NCBI GenBank assembly: GCA_001695595.3
Contig: MBPM02000265.1
Location: forward strand, 1-43,722
DNA from: Plasmopara viticola
Taxonomy: Eukaryota > Oomycota > Peronosporomycetes > Peronosporales > Peronosporaceae
Length of the DNA stretch: 43,722 nt
Direction of reading: 5' to 3'
The notes under the pieces were generated by a model. It ran no database searches and was not told the origin of the DNA. It saw only the letters and a list, made by a program, of their open reading frames with translations. Below are positions 20,661 to 30,428 of the stretch, one piece after another. The position numbers and the translations under genes are program-made. Position 1 is the stretch's first letter. Each line of letters begins with the position of its first letter.

Positions 20661-21003
20661 TATTACTTAAGATACGGTGCCTCGGTTATTTATCAATCGT
20701 TCCTGCTGTATTTTTTTCAACTCAAATAAAATATGGATCACTTCTCCAGCTAAATACTATAATACGATAGTGTCACAAGATAGTTGGTTGTAAACGTTAT
20801 TTGATACAAATATTAAGTCGACATTAAAGAATGGATGGAGAATGTTTAATCGAGGCCAATTATCTGTAGAACTAGGGTTCCGTACGTGCGGCCTCGTCCT
20901 TTTTGCTATCTGGTCGCACAATCCCATTCTTAATTTCGTATCAGCTGCAAGATCCCGACCTTTTCTCACTCTCCCTTTATATTGCAACGTCTCAAGCCAC
21001 ACC

Positions 21004-21214
21004 ATGCGCGTACTCATCCTCGTACGTGCTACCATCATATTCTTTTTTAAACGTTAGCACTTGTCATGGCACTACCTCGAATACAAGACGCGACGACATA
21101 GACAAGTCCTCGTTTAATGGCACGAACGAGGAGGCGAGAGGAATGGATTGGTGGATTATCTTGGTCAACCGGCTGTGCACATGATTGACCGAAATCTCGA
21201 AAATGCCATGGAGA
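21004..21214 (+). pseudogene. Effector 5' fragment (plus strand) ending at an inversion junction
   Basis: The plus strand carries the first ~70 codons of the WY effector family (MRVLILVRATIIFFF signal peptide, then NEEARG-coding sequence). An extra base after the signal peptide shifts the frame (stop near 21057). At about 21214 it stops abruptly and the sequence turns into the C-terminal half of another effector on the minus strand. It is not functional. Confidence 0.85.
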
Positions 21215-22550
21215 ATCAAGTGATGCTCGTCACAATCTGGAAATCGTAACATGGGTGAGGGATCAGCCAGGTACTGCACCATAGAGTATGCATAATTCTG
21301 GACGTCGGAGCGCTGCCCTGAATTCAAAGAACCGATGTGCTGTGTTGCTAGCTCGAAGTCTCGAAACAGAACGACCACTTCATCAAACGAATACTTTGAT
21401 CTCAGCAAATCAAATTTCCGGTCGCCATCAAATGGCCTCCAATTTGCGTAAAAAGCGACGGCCGCAATCCCGTTGGCGAAAACTAGAGAATTATTCGGCG
21501 TAATCTTCTTGTTAAAAATTCCCAAGCGTCTAAACACAAGGTCAGGGTATCGGTGCCACATTCTACGCGCATGCGCTGCAAGGCTCTCACCGACGTATTT
21601 TACGTCTCCCAGCACGTTCTCGAGCGCATTGGAATCGAACATGACCTTCGCACGTGGCAATGACATCTCTGGCAGTATGATAAAAATAAAACTGCCAAGG
21701 TCAAACTTCCGATCGTCCACCTGCAAGTACATTTTCACGTATTCTAGCCACGCAGTAAACAAAGTCACATCGTCAACGTCAATCAAAGCATGTTCTTCTT
21801 CGAGCCTCAAGAGATAGAACATGTATTCTGGTGATTCCTTGTGTAGAAGCCATTTTTAAGCACAAAATCCTTGGTAATCGGATCCGTGACCATATACGTC
21901 AGCATGTCCTCAGCAAATTGCGTCAAAACGTTTTTGCGTCGATAATAGTCAAATAGTGTCACGACTTGTGAATACGGATCATACACGGATGGATCATGAA
22001 GCGGAAATGTCAGTTTTGGACTCGGTCGTGGCTGAATGTGTTTGGCCAAAAAATACAAGAGCTCTTTGTTGCTAGATACTGCGTTATCAGAAGCCATGGT
22101 GTCCCAAACCCTATAACGATCAATATAGTAAAACCACACAAGGAGCTTGGGGTCGTGACGCAATGTGACTGGATCCAGATATCGATGAAAGATGCTTTGA
22201 AGGTGCAAGTACTTAAACACATCCTTTGGGTGGACTCGCGGTTCCTTCAACCATTTGTAGGCTTTGTCTTTCATATCACGCCAATGCACATGTTCCTTTA
22301 TTGTGGCTAAATCTACCTGTTCTCGACGCATAAGCTCGTTTTCTAATGTGCGCGATAATTTTTGAATCTCCATAGCATTTTCGAGATTTTCGTCAATCAT
22401 GTGCACCGCCGGTTGACTCTCTCGCCTCCTCGTTCGTGCCATTTAACGAGGCCTTGTCTCTATCATCGCGTCTTGTATTCGAGGTAGTGCCATAACAAGT
22501 GCTTACATTAAAAAAGAAAATGATGGCAGTACGTGCGAAATGAGTACGCG
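21215..22550 (-). pseudogene. WY effector pseudogene, C-terminus lost at inversion junction
   Basis: The minus strand matches effector paralog 1 from its ATG (about 22550) to about residue 450. Damage relative to the intact paralogs: a base change and indel inside the signal peptide (near 22528), a ~25-base deletion after the EEAR codons (near 22420), a frame break in the KEWLL region (near 21858), and loss of the last ~100 codons at 21215. WY blocks such as HPKDVFKYLHLQ and AWLEYVKMYL are still recognisable. It is head-to-head with truncated DNAJC11 copy 2, mirroring 7680-10771. Confidence 0.9.
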
Positions 22551-22808
22551 CATGGTGTGGCTTGAGACGTTGCAATATAAAGGGAGAGGGAGAAAAGGTC
22601 GGGATCTTGCAGCTGGTACAAAATCAAGAATGGGATTGTGCGAGGGGAGCCAAATATTCACCATCCATTCTGTATTGTCGACCTATTGTCTGTATCGAAT
22701 ACCGTTTACAACCAATCACCTTGTGACTCTATCATCTTATAGTATTTAGCTGGAGAATGATACATATTTCATTTGAGGGTGAAGTGGTACAAACACAAGG
22801 AGATTTCG

Positions 22809-24055
22809 ATGGCAGCAGACAGCAAGGCCCCACCGCCCGAAGAAGACGCGACTTCATGGCGCCAAATCGAGCGTGGTTACTATGTCCTACTCGGTGTGGA
22901 ACGTGATGCGTCAAGTAGTGAAATTCGGAACCGCTTCCTCTCGCTCTCACGTGACTTCCATCCGGATCGACGACGTCAAGGCCACGCAGAGATTGTGGCA
23001 GCAGCCAATGCACAATATGCGGTACTCGGCCGTGCGTACAAAGTATTAATTGATCCAATCAAACGGCACGTCTATGACATGTACGGCGAAAAGGTAAGGA
23101 CAGTACCATTTTACGCTTTCCTCATGGAATTCTCAAATTTAATACCGAAACAGAGTCCGGCCGTCCATGGTCAAATAACAGGGCATCCAGGTCCTCGAAC
23201 AAGATCACATCGCTTCACAAAACATGGTCGGCTTCCACTTGCAAACACGCGACGAGCTGCAACAATACATGGAAAAGCTCGTGCGGCAACGGCACGAACA
23301 GGCTCTTGACGTCCACTTCGTGTCCCATAGCGAACTGGCCATGGACGTCGATGCGTCCGACTGGGTCCACGCATCGATGCAAGCGTTCCATCATCTCTTG
23401 GACCCTCACGTCTACTACGTGGCTCGGACGCAAATGACACTCCATCAACGGACAGACTTTCCCATGTCTCGTACGACCAAGTTGTCGATTGGGGCTTTAT
23501 GTACGACCGACTTGGCATGACCATGAATGGCTTCACCATGGTACTGTCGTACAAGTCTAACCCAAGTCTCCCGTCCGTCACGCTCTCGAGTCAACTCGGC
23601 TCGGTGCCCAAGCTGCACTGTCAATTGAGTCTACGCGTGTCGCGGTCTTTATGCTCATTCCCGAACTCAATGTACACGGACTCGACCTGTCCGTGGGTGC
23701 GAATCAGCTCTTGGCTTCAAGCCTCTATAGCTCCATGATGTGGAGTACACGTGACGGCCTCTTGGGATTCCTTGGGCACGACACGGAAACGCAGACGGCC
23801 ACGGCAGCCGTCGCAGTGAACGCAGCGGGTCCGAATCTCTCGCTGCAAGTGCGTCGCGCAATCACCAGTGCCTCCACCATTAGACTTTCCTTGCGCGCGA
23901 GCATGATGGCGGGCGTCTCCACCGTCACGGGCATGATTTGAGAACTCTCGCATCATACACGCGTGGCGGTTGGCGTCTTGCTCGCACGTGCAGGCGTCAC
24001 GTTACGACTAGGCTTTACCCGTGGCAGTGTCCGCTTCGTCGTGCCCATTTCCCAA
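22809..24055 (+). pseudogene. Truncated DNAJC11-like pseudogene, copy 2
   Basis: ATG at 22809. Exon 1 (to 23093) has an intact J-domain with HPD (FHPDRRR) and, unlike copy 1, lacks the 11-base deletion. A GT-AG intron follows (23094-23181), then the middle region from 23182. Frame breaks occur near 23490 (shortened G run) and near 23640. An in-frame stop lies near 23939, and the C-terminal part is missing at the same point as in copy 1 (about 24050). The 5' flank differs from the intact gene except for about 15 bases before the ATG. It is non-functional, though a J-domain fragment could in principle be made. Confidence 0.9.
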
Positions 24056-24722
24056 CAAGCGGTCTGCCCAGAAATACTTTTCTTTCTTTTCTGCTACCAT
24101 GAAGCAGTATGCGAATGTAAACGTTTGCGATGTGACGTGGCTGTGACCCCCACATCATGCAGTAGTGGCAAGCCTAAACGATTCGTCTCGTAGGTGGGCA
24201 TAGTGGAAAACGAGCTGCAGATCTCCTTTGCCGAGAAAGAGACGATGAGGAGGTTGGTAAGCCACCGCTGTTCGTCAAATTGGATGGGTACGGTGGATTA
24301 ACGGAAGCAACAATCTCCAGGCGGTCAAGCAGTGCGAAAAGGGGTGAGCGACCTGCCAAAACACGTCTGCGATCAACGATTTGTATGTTGTAGTTATCGC
24401 GAGGTGATGTCGTGACGCCCGGGTCGTTACAACGATACGTGTCGGTGCCAGACGTGCGCAACAGAAGCTCAAGACGTGCTATTTCTGAGTAGCCGTGAGG
24501 GTCCGGCACTTGGGATGCACCATGCCGTCAGCAAAAGTTTCATGGTTGCGTTGACCGTGGTCAATCTCTCCCACCCAATGATGTCTTCTCCTTGTTGTGT
24601 CTGCAATTGGCAGATCTTTATAGAAACTTGACAATCGATAAGCCGGATTTCGCGCTTGCGTTTTCGTTTGTGGTGCAAGGCGTGTGTGACTTCGATGATA
24701 TTTTAGTTCTAATGTGTTTTTG
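24056..24722. other. Duplicated noncoding flank, right arm
   Basis: Inverted copy of 7003-7680. No protein frame is shared in full by both copies. Confidence 0.6.
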
Positions 24723-24726
24723 TATA

Positions 24727-24838
24727 CGGGAGGTGCCGACAAGGAGATCAAGTTGTGGCGCGTGGGTGAAATGGAGGACGTCGCAGCCAAAGGCGGCTTA
24801 GTGCTTGAGTTCGTTTCCAGCCTCTCAGGGTACGATCG
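24727..24838 (+). pseudogene. WD40-repeat gene fragment (CAF-1 p60-like)
   Basis: The plus-strand frame reads TGGADKEIKLWRV followed by about 20 more residues ending LEFVSSLSGYDR. The TGGADxxIKLW core is a WD40 repeat, and the combination with LEF.SSLS resembles the second repeat of chromatin assembly factor 1 subunit B. Only this one repeat remains, with unrelated sequence on both sides. It is absent from the left arm, which diverges just before it. Confidence 0.6.
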
Positions 24839-24864
24839 TTGCCTTGATTGGTCAGCATAAAGAG

Positions 24865-24903
24865 AGGGGTGTAGCTCTAGGCAGGAGGGGTGTAGCTATA
24901 GGC
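24865..24903 (+). repeat. 18-bp short direct repeat
   Basis: AGGGGTGTAGCTCTAGGC at 24865 recurs with one change at 24886, next to the WD40 fragment. Significance unknown. Confidence 0.7.
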
Positions 24904-24934
24904 GCTCCCTAATCGAATCGACAATAGAACTTCC

Positions 24935-25400
24935 AGCCCCGTAAAATACAAATAAATTTTTTACGCACCATATCTGATATAAAGATGTTAATTTACTCAT
25001 TACTAAATAGTGTAGCCTCGCTCTCGTAAGCTACTCAGAAGTGTCAACAAATAAGCTACACAACAGTGTTAACAAATAGGGCTGTAGCATCCCAGCTCCA
25101 TTTGGGCGCTTGCGACGATTATGATCACTAACCACAATTGTTTAGGCTCTTTTAGGGCACTTTAACCACATCAACTATACCGTTTTTTACTGCGTAAAAA
25201 ACGGTATCGTGCTAAAATTACGATGGGGTAAAAATTTGTATATATATATTTTTGATTGCGGTAGTTATTGTTTGGTAGAATGGGTGGTTTTCTTAACTTT
25301 TTTTCTTAAAAGATGTAAATTTATCAATCTATAACTTTATATGGTGTTCTGCAGAATAATATACGTACCAATTTTGGTTTTTTAATTGAGCTAATTTTGA
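24935..25400 (+). repeat. Effector-cluster intergenic module (uninterrupted copy)
   Basis: This copy matches 15311-15721, which is split from its continuation by the LINE at 15733-16876. It contains the ACCGTTTTTTACTGCGTAAA hairpin near 25177-25208. No coding signal. Confidence 0.7.
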
Positions 25401-25409
25401 GTACGGATC

Positions 25410-25780
25410 TGTGTATTTTCGCAGTAGTAGCGACGAATGATGATTGTACTTGTCGAGAGGACATCACGTTTAGCCGACGAAACGTTTAATTTGATCGAAG
25501 GCAGCCTTAAAGCATTCTTCGCCAGTGTAAGTTGCTAGTATCGGTCGACCCTGCAAATGGTTTTGTGCGCTATTTCGACAAAAACTTGTCAATGGAAAGG
25601 TCGTTCAATGCGTTTGATCCGCAAGGCGATATTGGATGAAAATTGGCAGTAAGATACGGGCGTGCGCAGGCGCTGTGTCCGAAATCGAAGATTGTTTACA
25701 AGGAGGCAGCAATTTCATTACCATTGTCGTACTTCCTAGTTGCACTTTTCATTACAGATCAGTTTGCAGCGTCCTAATAC
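25410..25780 (+). repeat. Conserved ~350-bp upstream module, copy 3
   Basis: Third copy of the module at 16985 and 20320, lying about 340 bp upstream of the effector at 26118. This fixed position suggests either a regulatory role or simple co-duplication. Confidence 0.75.
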
Positions 25781-26117
25781 TTGAGATACGGTGCCTCGGT
25801 TATTTATCAATCGTTCCTGCTGTATTTTTTTCTAGTCAAATTAAACATGTGCAGCTAAATACTATAAGATGATAGAGTCTCAAGATAATTGGCTTTAAAC
25901 GTTATACGATACAAACATTAGGTCGACAATTAAGAATGGATGGTGAATGTTTAATCGAAGCCAATTATCCGTAGAACTAGGGCTCCGTACGTACTACGTA
26001 CAGCCTCGTCCTTTTTGCTATCTGGTCGCACAATCCCAATCTTAATCTCGTACCAGCTGCAAGATTCAATTTTTTTCCGTCGCTCTCACTTTGTCTTGCA
26101 GCGTCTCAAGCCACATC
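25781..26117 (+). promoter_or_regulatory. Upstream region of effector paralog 3
   Basis: Similar to the upstream regions of paralogs 1 and 2 and of the 21004 fragment. It ends in a pyrimidine-rich stretch (CGTCGCTCTCACTTTGTC) just before the ATG, which could be an oomycete initiator-like core. Promoter role inferred. Confidence 0.45.
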
Positions 26118-27758
26118 ATGCGCGTACTCATCCTTGTGCGTACTACCATCATCTTCTTTTTTAACGTTAGCACTTGTTATGGCACTACCTCGAATACAAG
26201 TCGCGACGACAAAGACAAGTCCTCGTTTAATGGCACGAACGAGGAGGCGAGAGGAAATGGATTGGTGGATTATCTTGGTCAACCGGCTGTGCACATGATT
26301 GACGAAAATCTCGAAAATGCCATGGAGATTCAAGAGTTATCGCGCAAATTAGAAAACGAGCTCATGCTTCGAGAACGAGTTGATTTACACGCGATAAAGA
26401 GACATGCGCATTGGCGTGATATGAAACAAAAAGTCTACGAATGGGTAAAGGAACCGCGAGTCCACCCAAAGGATGTGTTTAAGTACTTGAACCTTCAAAG
26501 CATCTTTCATCGATATATGGATCCAGTCACATTGGGTCACGACCCCAAGCTTCTTGTGTGGTTTTACTACATTGGTCGTTATAGGGTTTGGGACACCATG
26601 GCTTCGGATAACGCAGTATTTAGCAACAAGGACCTCTTATATTTTTTGGCCGAACACATTCAGCCACGGCCGAGTTCAAAATTGACGTTTCCGCTTCATG
26701 ATCCATCCGTGTATGATCCGTATTCACAAGTCGTGACACTATTTGACTATTATCGACGCAAAAAAGTTTTGGAGCAATTTGCTGTGGATATGCTGACGTA
26801 TATGGTCACGGATCCGATTACTAAGGATTTTGTGCTTAAGGAATGGCTTCTACACAAGGAATCACCAAGATACATGTTTCTACTCTTGAGGCTCAAAGAA
26901 GAGCACGCTTTGATTGGTATTGACGATGTGACTCTGTTTACTGCGTGGCTAGAATACGTGAAAATGTACTTGAAGGTGGACGATCAGAAGTTTGACCTTG
27001 GCAGCTTTATTTTATCCATACTGCCAGAGATGTCATTGCCACGTGCGAAGGTCATGTTCGATTCCAATGCGCTCGAGAATGTGTTGGGAGACGTAAATTA
27101 CTATAGTGGGAGCCTTGCAGCGAATGCGCGAAAAATGTGGCACCGGTACCCTCAACTTGAGTTTAGACGCTTGAAAATTTTTAACAAGAAGATTACACAG
27201 GCAAATTCTCTAGATTTCGCCAATGGCATTGCGACTGTCGCTTTTTACGCGAAATGGAGGCCGTTTAATGGCGATCAGATGTATGATTTGCTGAAATTAC
27301 AGCATTCGTTTGATGAAGTGGTCGTTCTGTTTCGAGACCTCGAGCTAGCAGCACAGCACATTGGTTCTTTAGATGAAGGGCAGCGCCTCGACGTCCAGAA
27401 TTATGCACGCTCTATGGTGCAGTACCTGGCTGATCCCTCATCCATGTTACACCTTTCAGATCGTGGCAAGCATCCCAAAGTTATTTTGAAGGAACTTATC
27501 TCTCAACATGCTGGTGTATCGGCAATCAAGAGTTGGTTTCCAGCTTTCGTGGCGTATTACCGGCGTATCGAAAAGAAAAAAGTTGAAGATGCCATTTACA
27601 GTGCCGTACAATTATTGCATAGTAATTTGCCATATACAGGGGATTCGAGCATTTCGTGGCTGACAATAGTTGGAGAATTACTGAAGGATGACGCGCGTAT
27701 TAAACCAGCTTTTGAATCGTTGCAGCATTTCGCCAGAGAGTCGGATGAATCCGACTGA
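26118..27758 (+). CDS. Secreted WY-domain effector protein, paralog 3 (RxLR-less, EER-like)
   Basis: An intact 546-residue protein. Signal peptide: residues 1-22 (MRVLILVRTTIIFFFNVSTC). NEEARG lies at residues 41-46; no RxLR is seen between the signal peptide and this block. WY module 1: Trp109 (YEWVKE), HPKDVFKYLNL, Tyr151 in WFYYIGRYR. Module 2: Trp243 (EWLLHKESP) and Tyr280 (AWLEYVKMYL). A further helical repeat begins near Trp341 (MWHRYPQLEF), and the C-terminus includes ISWLTIVGELL. There is no transmembrane segment after the signal. It is followed in the same direction, 548 bp downstream, by intact DNAJC11, the only place in the window where effector and DNAJC11 both survive. The host target is unknown. 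Confidence 0.85.
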   Translation: MRVLILVRTTIIFFFNVSTCYGTTSNTSRDDKDKSSFNGTNEEARGNGLVDYLGQPAVHMIDENLENAMEIQELSRKLENELMLRERVDLHAIKRHAHWRDMKQKVYEWVKEPRVHPKDVFKYLNLQSIFHRYMDPVTLGHDPKLLVWFYYIGRYRVWDTMASDNAVFSNKDLLYFLAEHIQPRPSSKLTFPLHDPSVYDPYSQVVTLFDYYRRKKVLEQFAVDMLTYMVTDPITKDFVLKEWLLHKESPRYMFLLLRLKEEHALIGIDDVTLFTAWLEYVKMYLKVDDQKFDLGSFILSILPEMSLPRAKVMFDSNALENVLGDVNYYSGSLAANARKMWHRYPQLEFRRLKIFNKKITQANSLDFANGIATVAFYAKWRPFNGDQMYDLLKLQHSFDEVVVLFRDLELAAQHIGSLDEGQRLDVQNYARSMVQYLADPSSMLHLSDRGKHPKVILKELISQHAGVSAIKSWFPAFVAYYRRIEKKKVEDAIYSAVQLLHSNLPYTGDSSISWLTIVGELLKDDARIKPAFESLQHFARESDESD

Positions 27759-28306
27759 AGACTAGAATTATCGAGGTGCACTGTCTTGTATGCATGTATC
27801 GCCCCTCTTGTTTGTGACCTATAATGCCAGTCTTAAATAAAAATACATTACTCTTTGGCGGGTTAGTACAAACATTGGCTCAACACTTAAAAGTATTATA
27901 TCTTTTTCTTCGGCTGATCCTTGCGCTGCGTCCCTGTTATTTGCGCTGTCGTCGACTATCGACTCAGAAGAAAAAAACTACTTTCAGCCGACATTTCTTT
28001 TGCTGTAGCGCTTTATTGACGCAGTCCACGCGTTATCAATACGCAACGTAGTGAGATTCAAATTACCAGGTCATTCCTTTATTGCAAATAGAGAAAAAGT
28101 ATTGTACGTTTAGTGGTGCCTCAAAGTTTTTGCGGCGGCAGACAGTTAAAACCGATATGTGGACAGAAGCACCGTGAAGTAGCTGAAACATCAATTTATA
28201 AAGTGCCTGCTTAGGTTGCACAAAAGTGTGGGTCATAAGGAACAAATTAGTACCGTACCCAAGGTATGTAAGCGTCTACACAATCTGTCTACTCAAGGAG
28301 ACTTCG
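27759..28306 (+). other. Effector 3' flank and DNAJC11 upstream region
   Basis: About 27759-28240 matches the inverted sequence behind paralog 2 (18007-17450), and its first part matches that behind paralog 1. The last ~60 bp before 28307 are not shared with the truncated DNAJC11 copies except for CAAGGAGACTTCG just before the ATG. Confidence 0.6.
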
Positions 28307-30406
28307 ATGGCAGTGGACAGTGAGACTCCACCGCCCGAAGAAGACGCGACTTCATGGCGCCAAATCGAGCGTGATTACTATGTAATGCTCGGTGTGGAAC
28401 GTGATGCGTCAAGTAGTGAAATCCGAAACCGCTTCCTCTCGCTCTCACGTGAATTCCATCCGGATCGACGCCGTCAAGGCCACGCAGAGATTGTGGCAGC
28501 AGCCAATGCACAATATGCGGTACTCGACCGTGCGTACAAAGTATTAATTGATCCAATCAAACGGCACGTCTATGACATGTACGGCGAAAAGGTAAGGACA
28601 GTACCATTTCTCGCTTTCCTCATGGAATTCTCAAACTTGATACCGAAACGGTGTCCGGCCGTCCATGGTCTGTTTAAACGAACGACAGGGCATCCAGGTC
28701 CTCGAACAAGATCACATCGCTTCACAAAACATGGTCGGCTTCCACTTGCAAACACGCGACGAGGTCCAACAATACATGGAAAAGCTCGTGCGGCAACGGC
28801 ACGAACAGGCTCTCGACGTCCAATTCGTGTCCCATAGCGAGCTGGCCATGCATGTCGATGCGTCCGACTGGGTCCACGCACCGATGCAAGCATTCCGTCA
28901 TCTCTTGGACCCTCACGTCCACTACGTGGCTCGGACGCAAATGACACTCCATCAACGGACGGACTTTCCCTTGTCTCGTACGACCAAGTTGTCGATTGGG
29001 GGCTTTTTGTACGACCGACTCGGCATGACCATGGGTGGCTTCACCACGGCACTGTCGTACAAGTCATTAAACCCAAGTCTCCCGTCCGTCACGCTCTCGA
29101 GTCAACTCGGCTCGGTGCCCAAGCTGCACTGTCAACTGAGTCAACCTGTGTCGCGGTACACGGTCTTTATGCTCATTCCCGAGCTCGACGAGCACGGACT
29201 CGACCTGTCTGTTGGTGTGAACCAGCTCTTGGCCCCCCAACTCCATGGCTCCATGATGTGGAGTACACGTGACGGCCTCTCGGGATCCCTTGGACACGAC
29301 ACGGACACGCAGACGGCCACGGCAGCCGTCGCAGTAAACGCAGCGGGCCCAAATCTCTCGCTGCAAGTCCGTCGCGCAATCACCAGTGCCGCGACCATCA
29401 AACTTTCCTTGCGCGCGAGTATGATGGCGGGCGTGTCCATCGTCACGGGCATGAGTCGAGAACTCTCGCATCGTACCCGCGTGGCGGTCGGCGTCTTGCT
29501 CGCACGTGCAGGCGTCACGCTTCGGTTGGGCTTTACCCGTGGCAGTGTCCGGTTCGTCGTGCCCATTTTCCTCTCGCCCTTCTCGGCGCAGTCGACGTCG
29601 TTTGCCTTTTGTGCCGCAGCCTCCCCGTTTGTCGTAGCGGCCATCGTCTCGCAGCTCCTCAAACCGGCGCAAGCGCGGCAGCGTCGACGTGCCGCGCACG
29701 CGCGTCTTGCCATGCAACGGCATTACCTTGCCACGGCGTCACAAAGTGCACAGGAACAGCAACAGTTGATGGCTCGTTGGGCCGAAGAAAATCTCAAGCA
29801 CGAACAAGAACGACCAGATGGCAAAGGCTTGATCATATTGCTCGGCCGCTACGGCCAGCATCCGACCAATCCCGACTCGTGTGACGCTCAGGGCGAGCAC
29901 GTCGATCATATGCTGGATACCAGTCGCTTCACAGACCGTGAAGGAGACAGGGACGAGTACTCTGCACGAGAAGAAGCCACGACGGAGGGGTTCAAGCCAG
30001 CGTGTATCGACGTCACGATTCCGCTTCGGTTCTTCGTCAAGGTACGGACGAGAAGGGGAGGTTGCGATTATTTCTTACCAAACTTGTGATTAGAACGGCA
30101 CCCTTGCTCTCACGTCGGCGTCGAAAGCCAAGCTCCTTGGCTTTTACAATCCGTGCGTGGATACACTGCACACCATCGCCGACGCACACTCCTCGTGCCC
30201 GGCTAGTGTTAAACCTTTGCTGTACGCACATGTCTGCTCTAATATTGTTGCTCAAGTGCTCACGCGTGGCTTGCTGCATGCTAATTAGGTATGTACGATA
30301 CGTGTACGGCGGTCAAGTGTTTGAAGCCACGTTTGACGATGAACAAGCCGTTAGTTTACCGTCAAAGTATGCCCAACTCATGGGGCCCGTGGGACGCGTG
30401 CACTAG
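28307..30406 (+). CDS. DNAJC11: DNAJC11-like J-domain protein, intact, four exons
   Basis: Exons: 28307-28591, 28689-30041, 30094-30221 and 30289-30406. All introns begin GT and end AG (97, 52 and 67 bp), phases agree, and the product is 627 residues, somewhat longer than human DNAJC11. Exon 1 is a J-domain (DYYVMLGVERDAS, HPD at residues 51-53), which stimulates Hsp70. Exon 2 encodes the beta-rich middle region typical of DNAJC11, then a hydrophobic segment (about FAFCAAASPFVVAAIVSQLL) and a charged helix. Exons 2 to 4 form the DUF3395-type C-terminus (IDVTIPLRFFVK; SASKAKLLGFYNPCV; YVYGGQVFEATFDD). Animal DNAJC11 associates with the mitochondrial MICOS/MIB complex; the same role here is inferred. 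The exon 3/4 splice is my own reading, chosen because it keeps frame and alignment to the family. Confidence 0.88.
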
Positions 30407-30428
30407 GAAATAAATTGGCTCGGCGTTT

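Larger units (their letters stand above)
21215..24722. repeat. Right arm of ~3.5-kb inverted segmental duplication
   Basis: Inverted partner of 7003-10490. The inner edge falls within the effector at the 21214/21215 junction. The outer edge lies near 24722, just before the WD40 fragment. Confidence 0.85.

Noticed and set aside
26118..27758. Bacterial or host-derived origin of the effector genes
   Set aside because: Signal peptide, EER-like block and WY modules match oomycete effectors, and no feature suggests another source.
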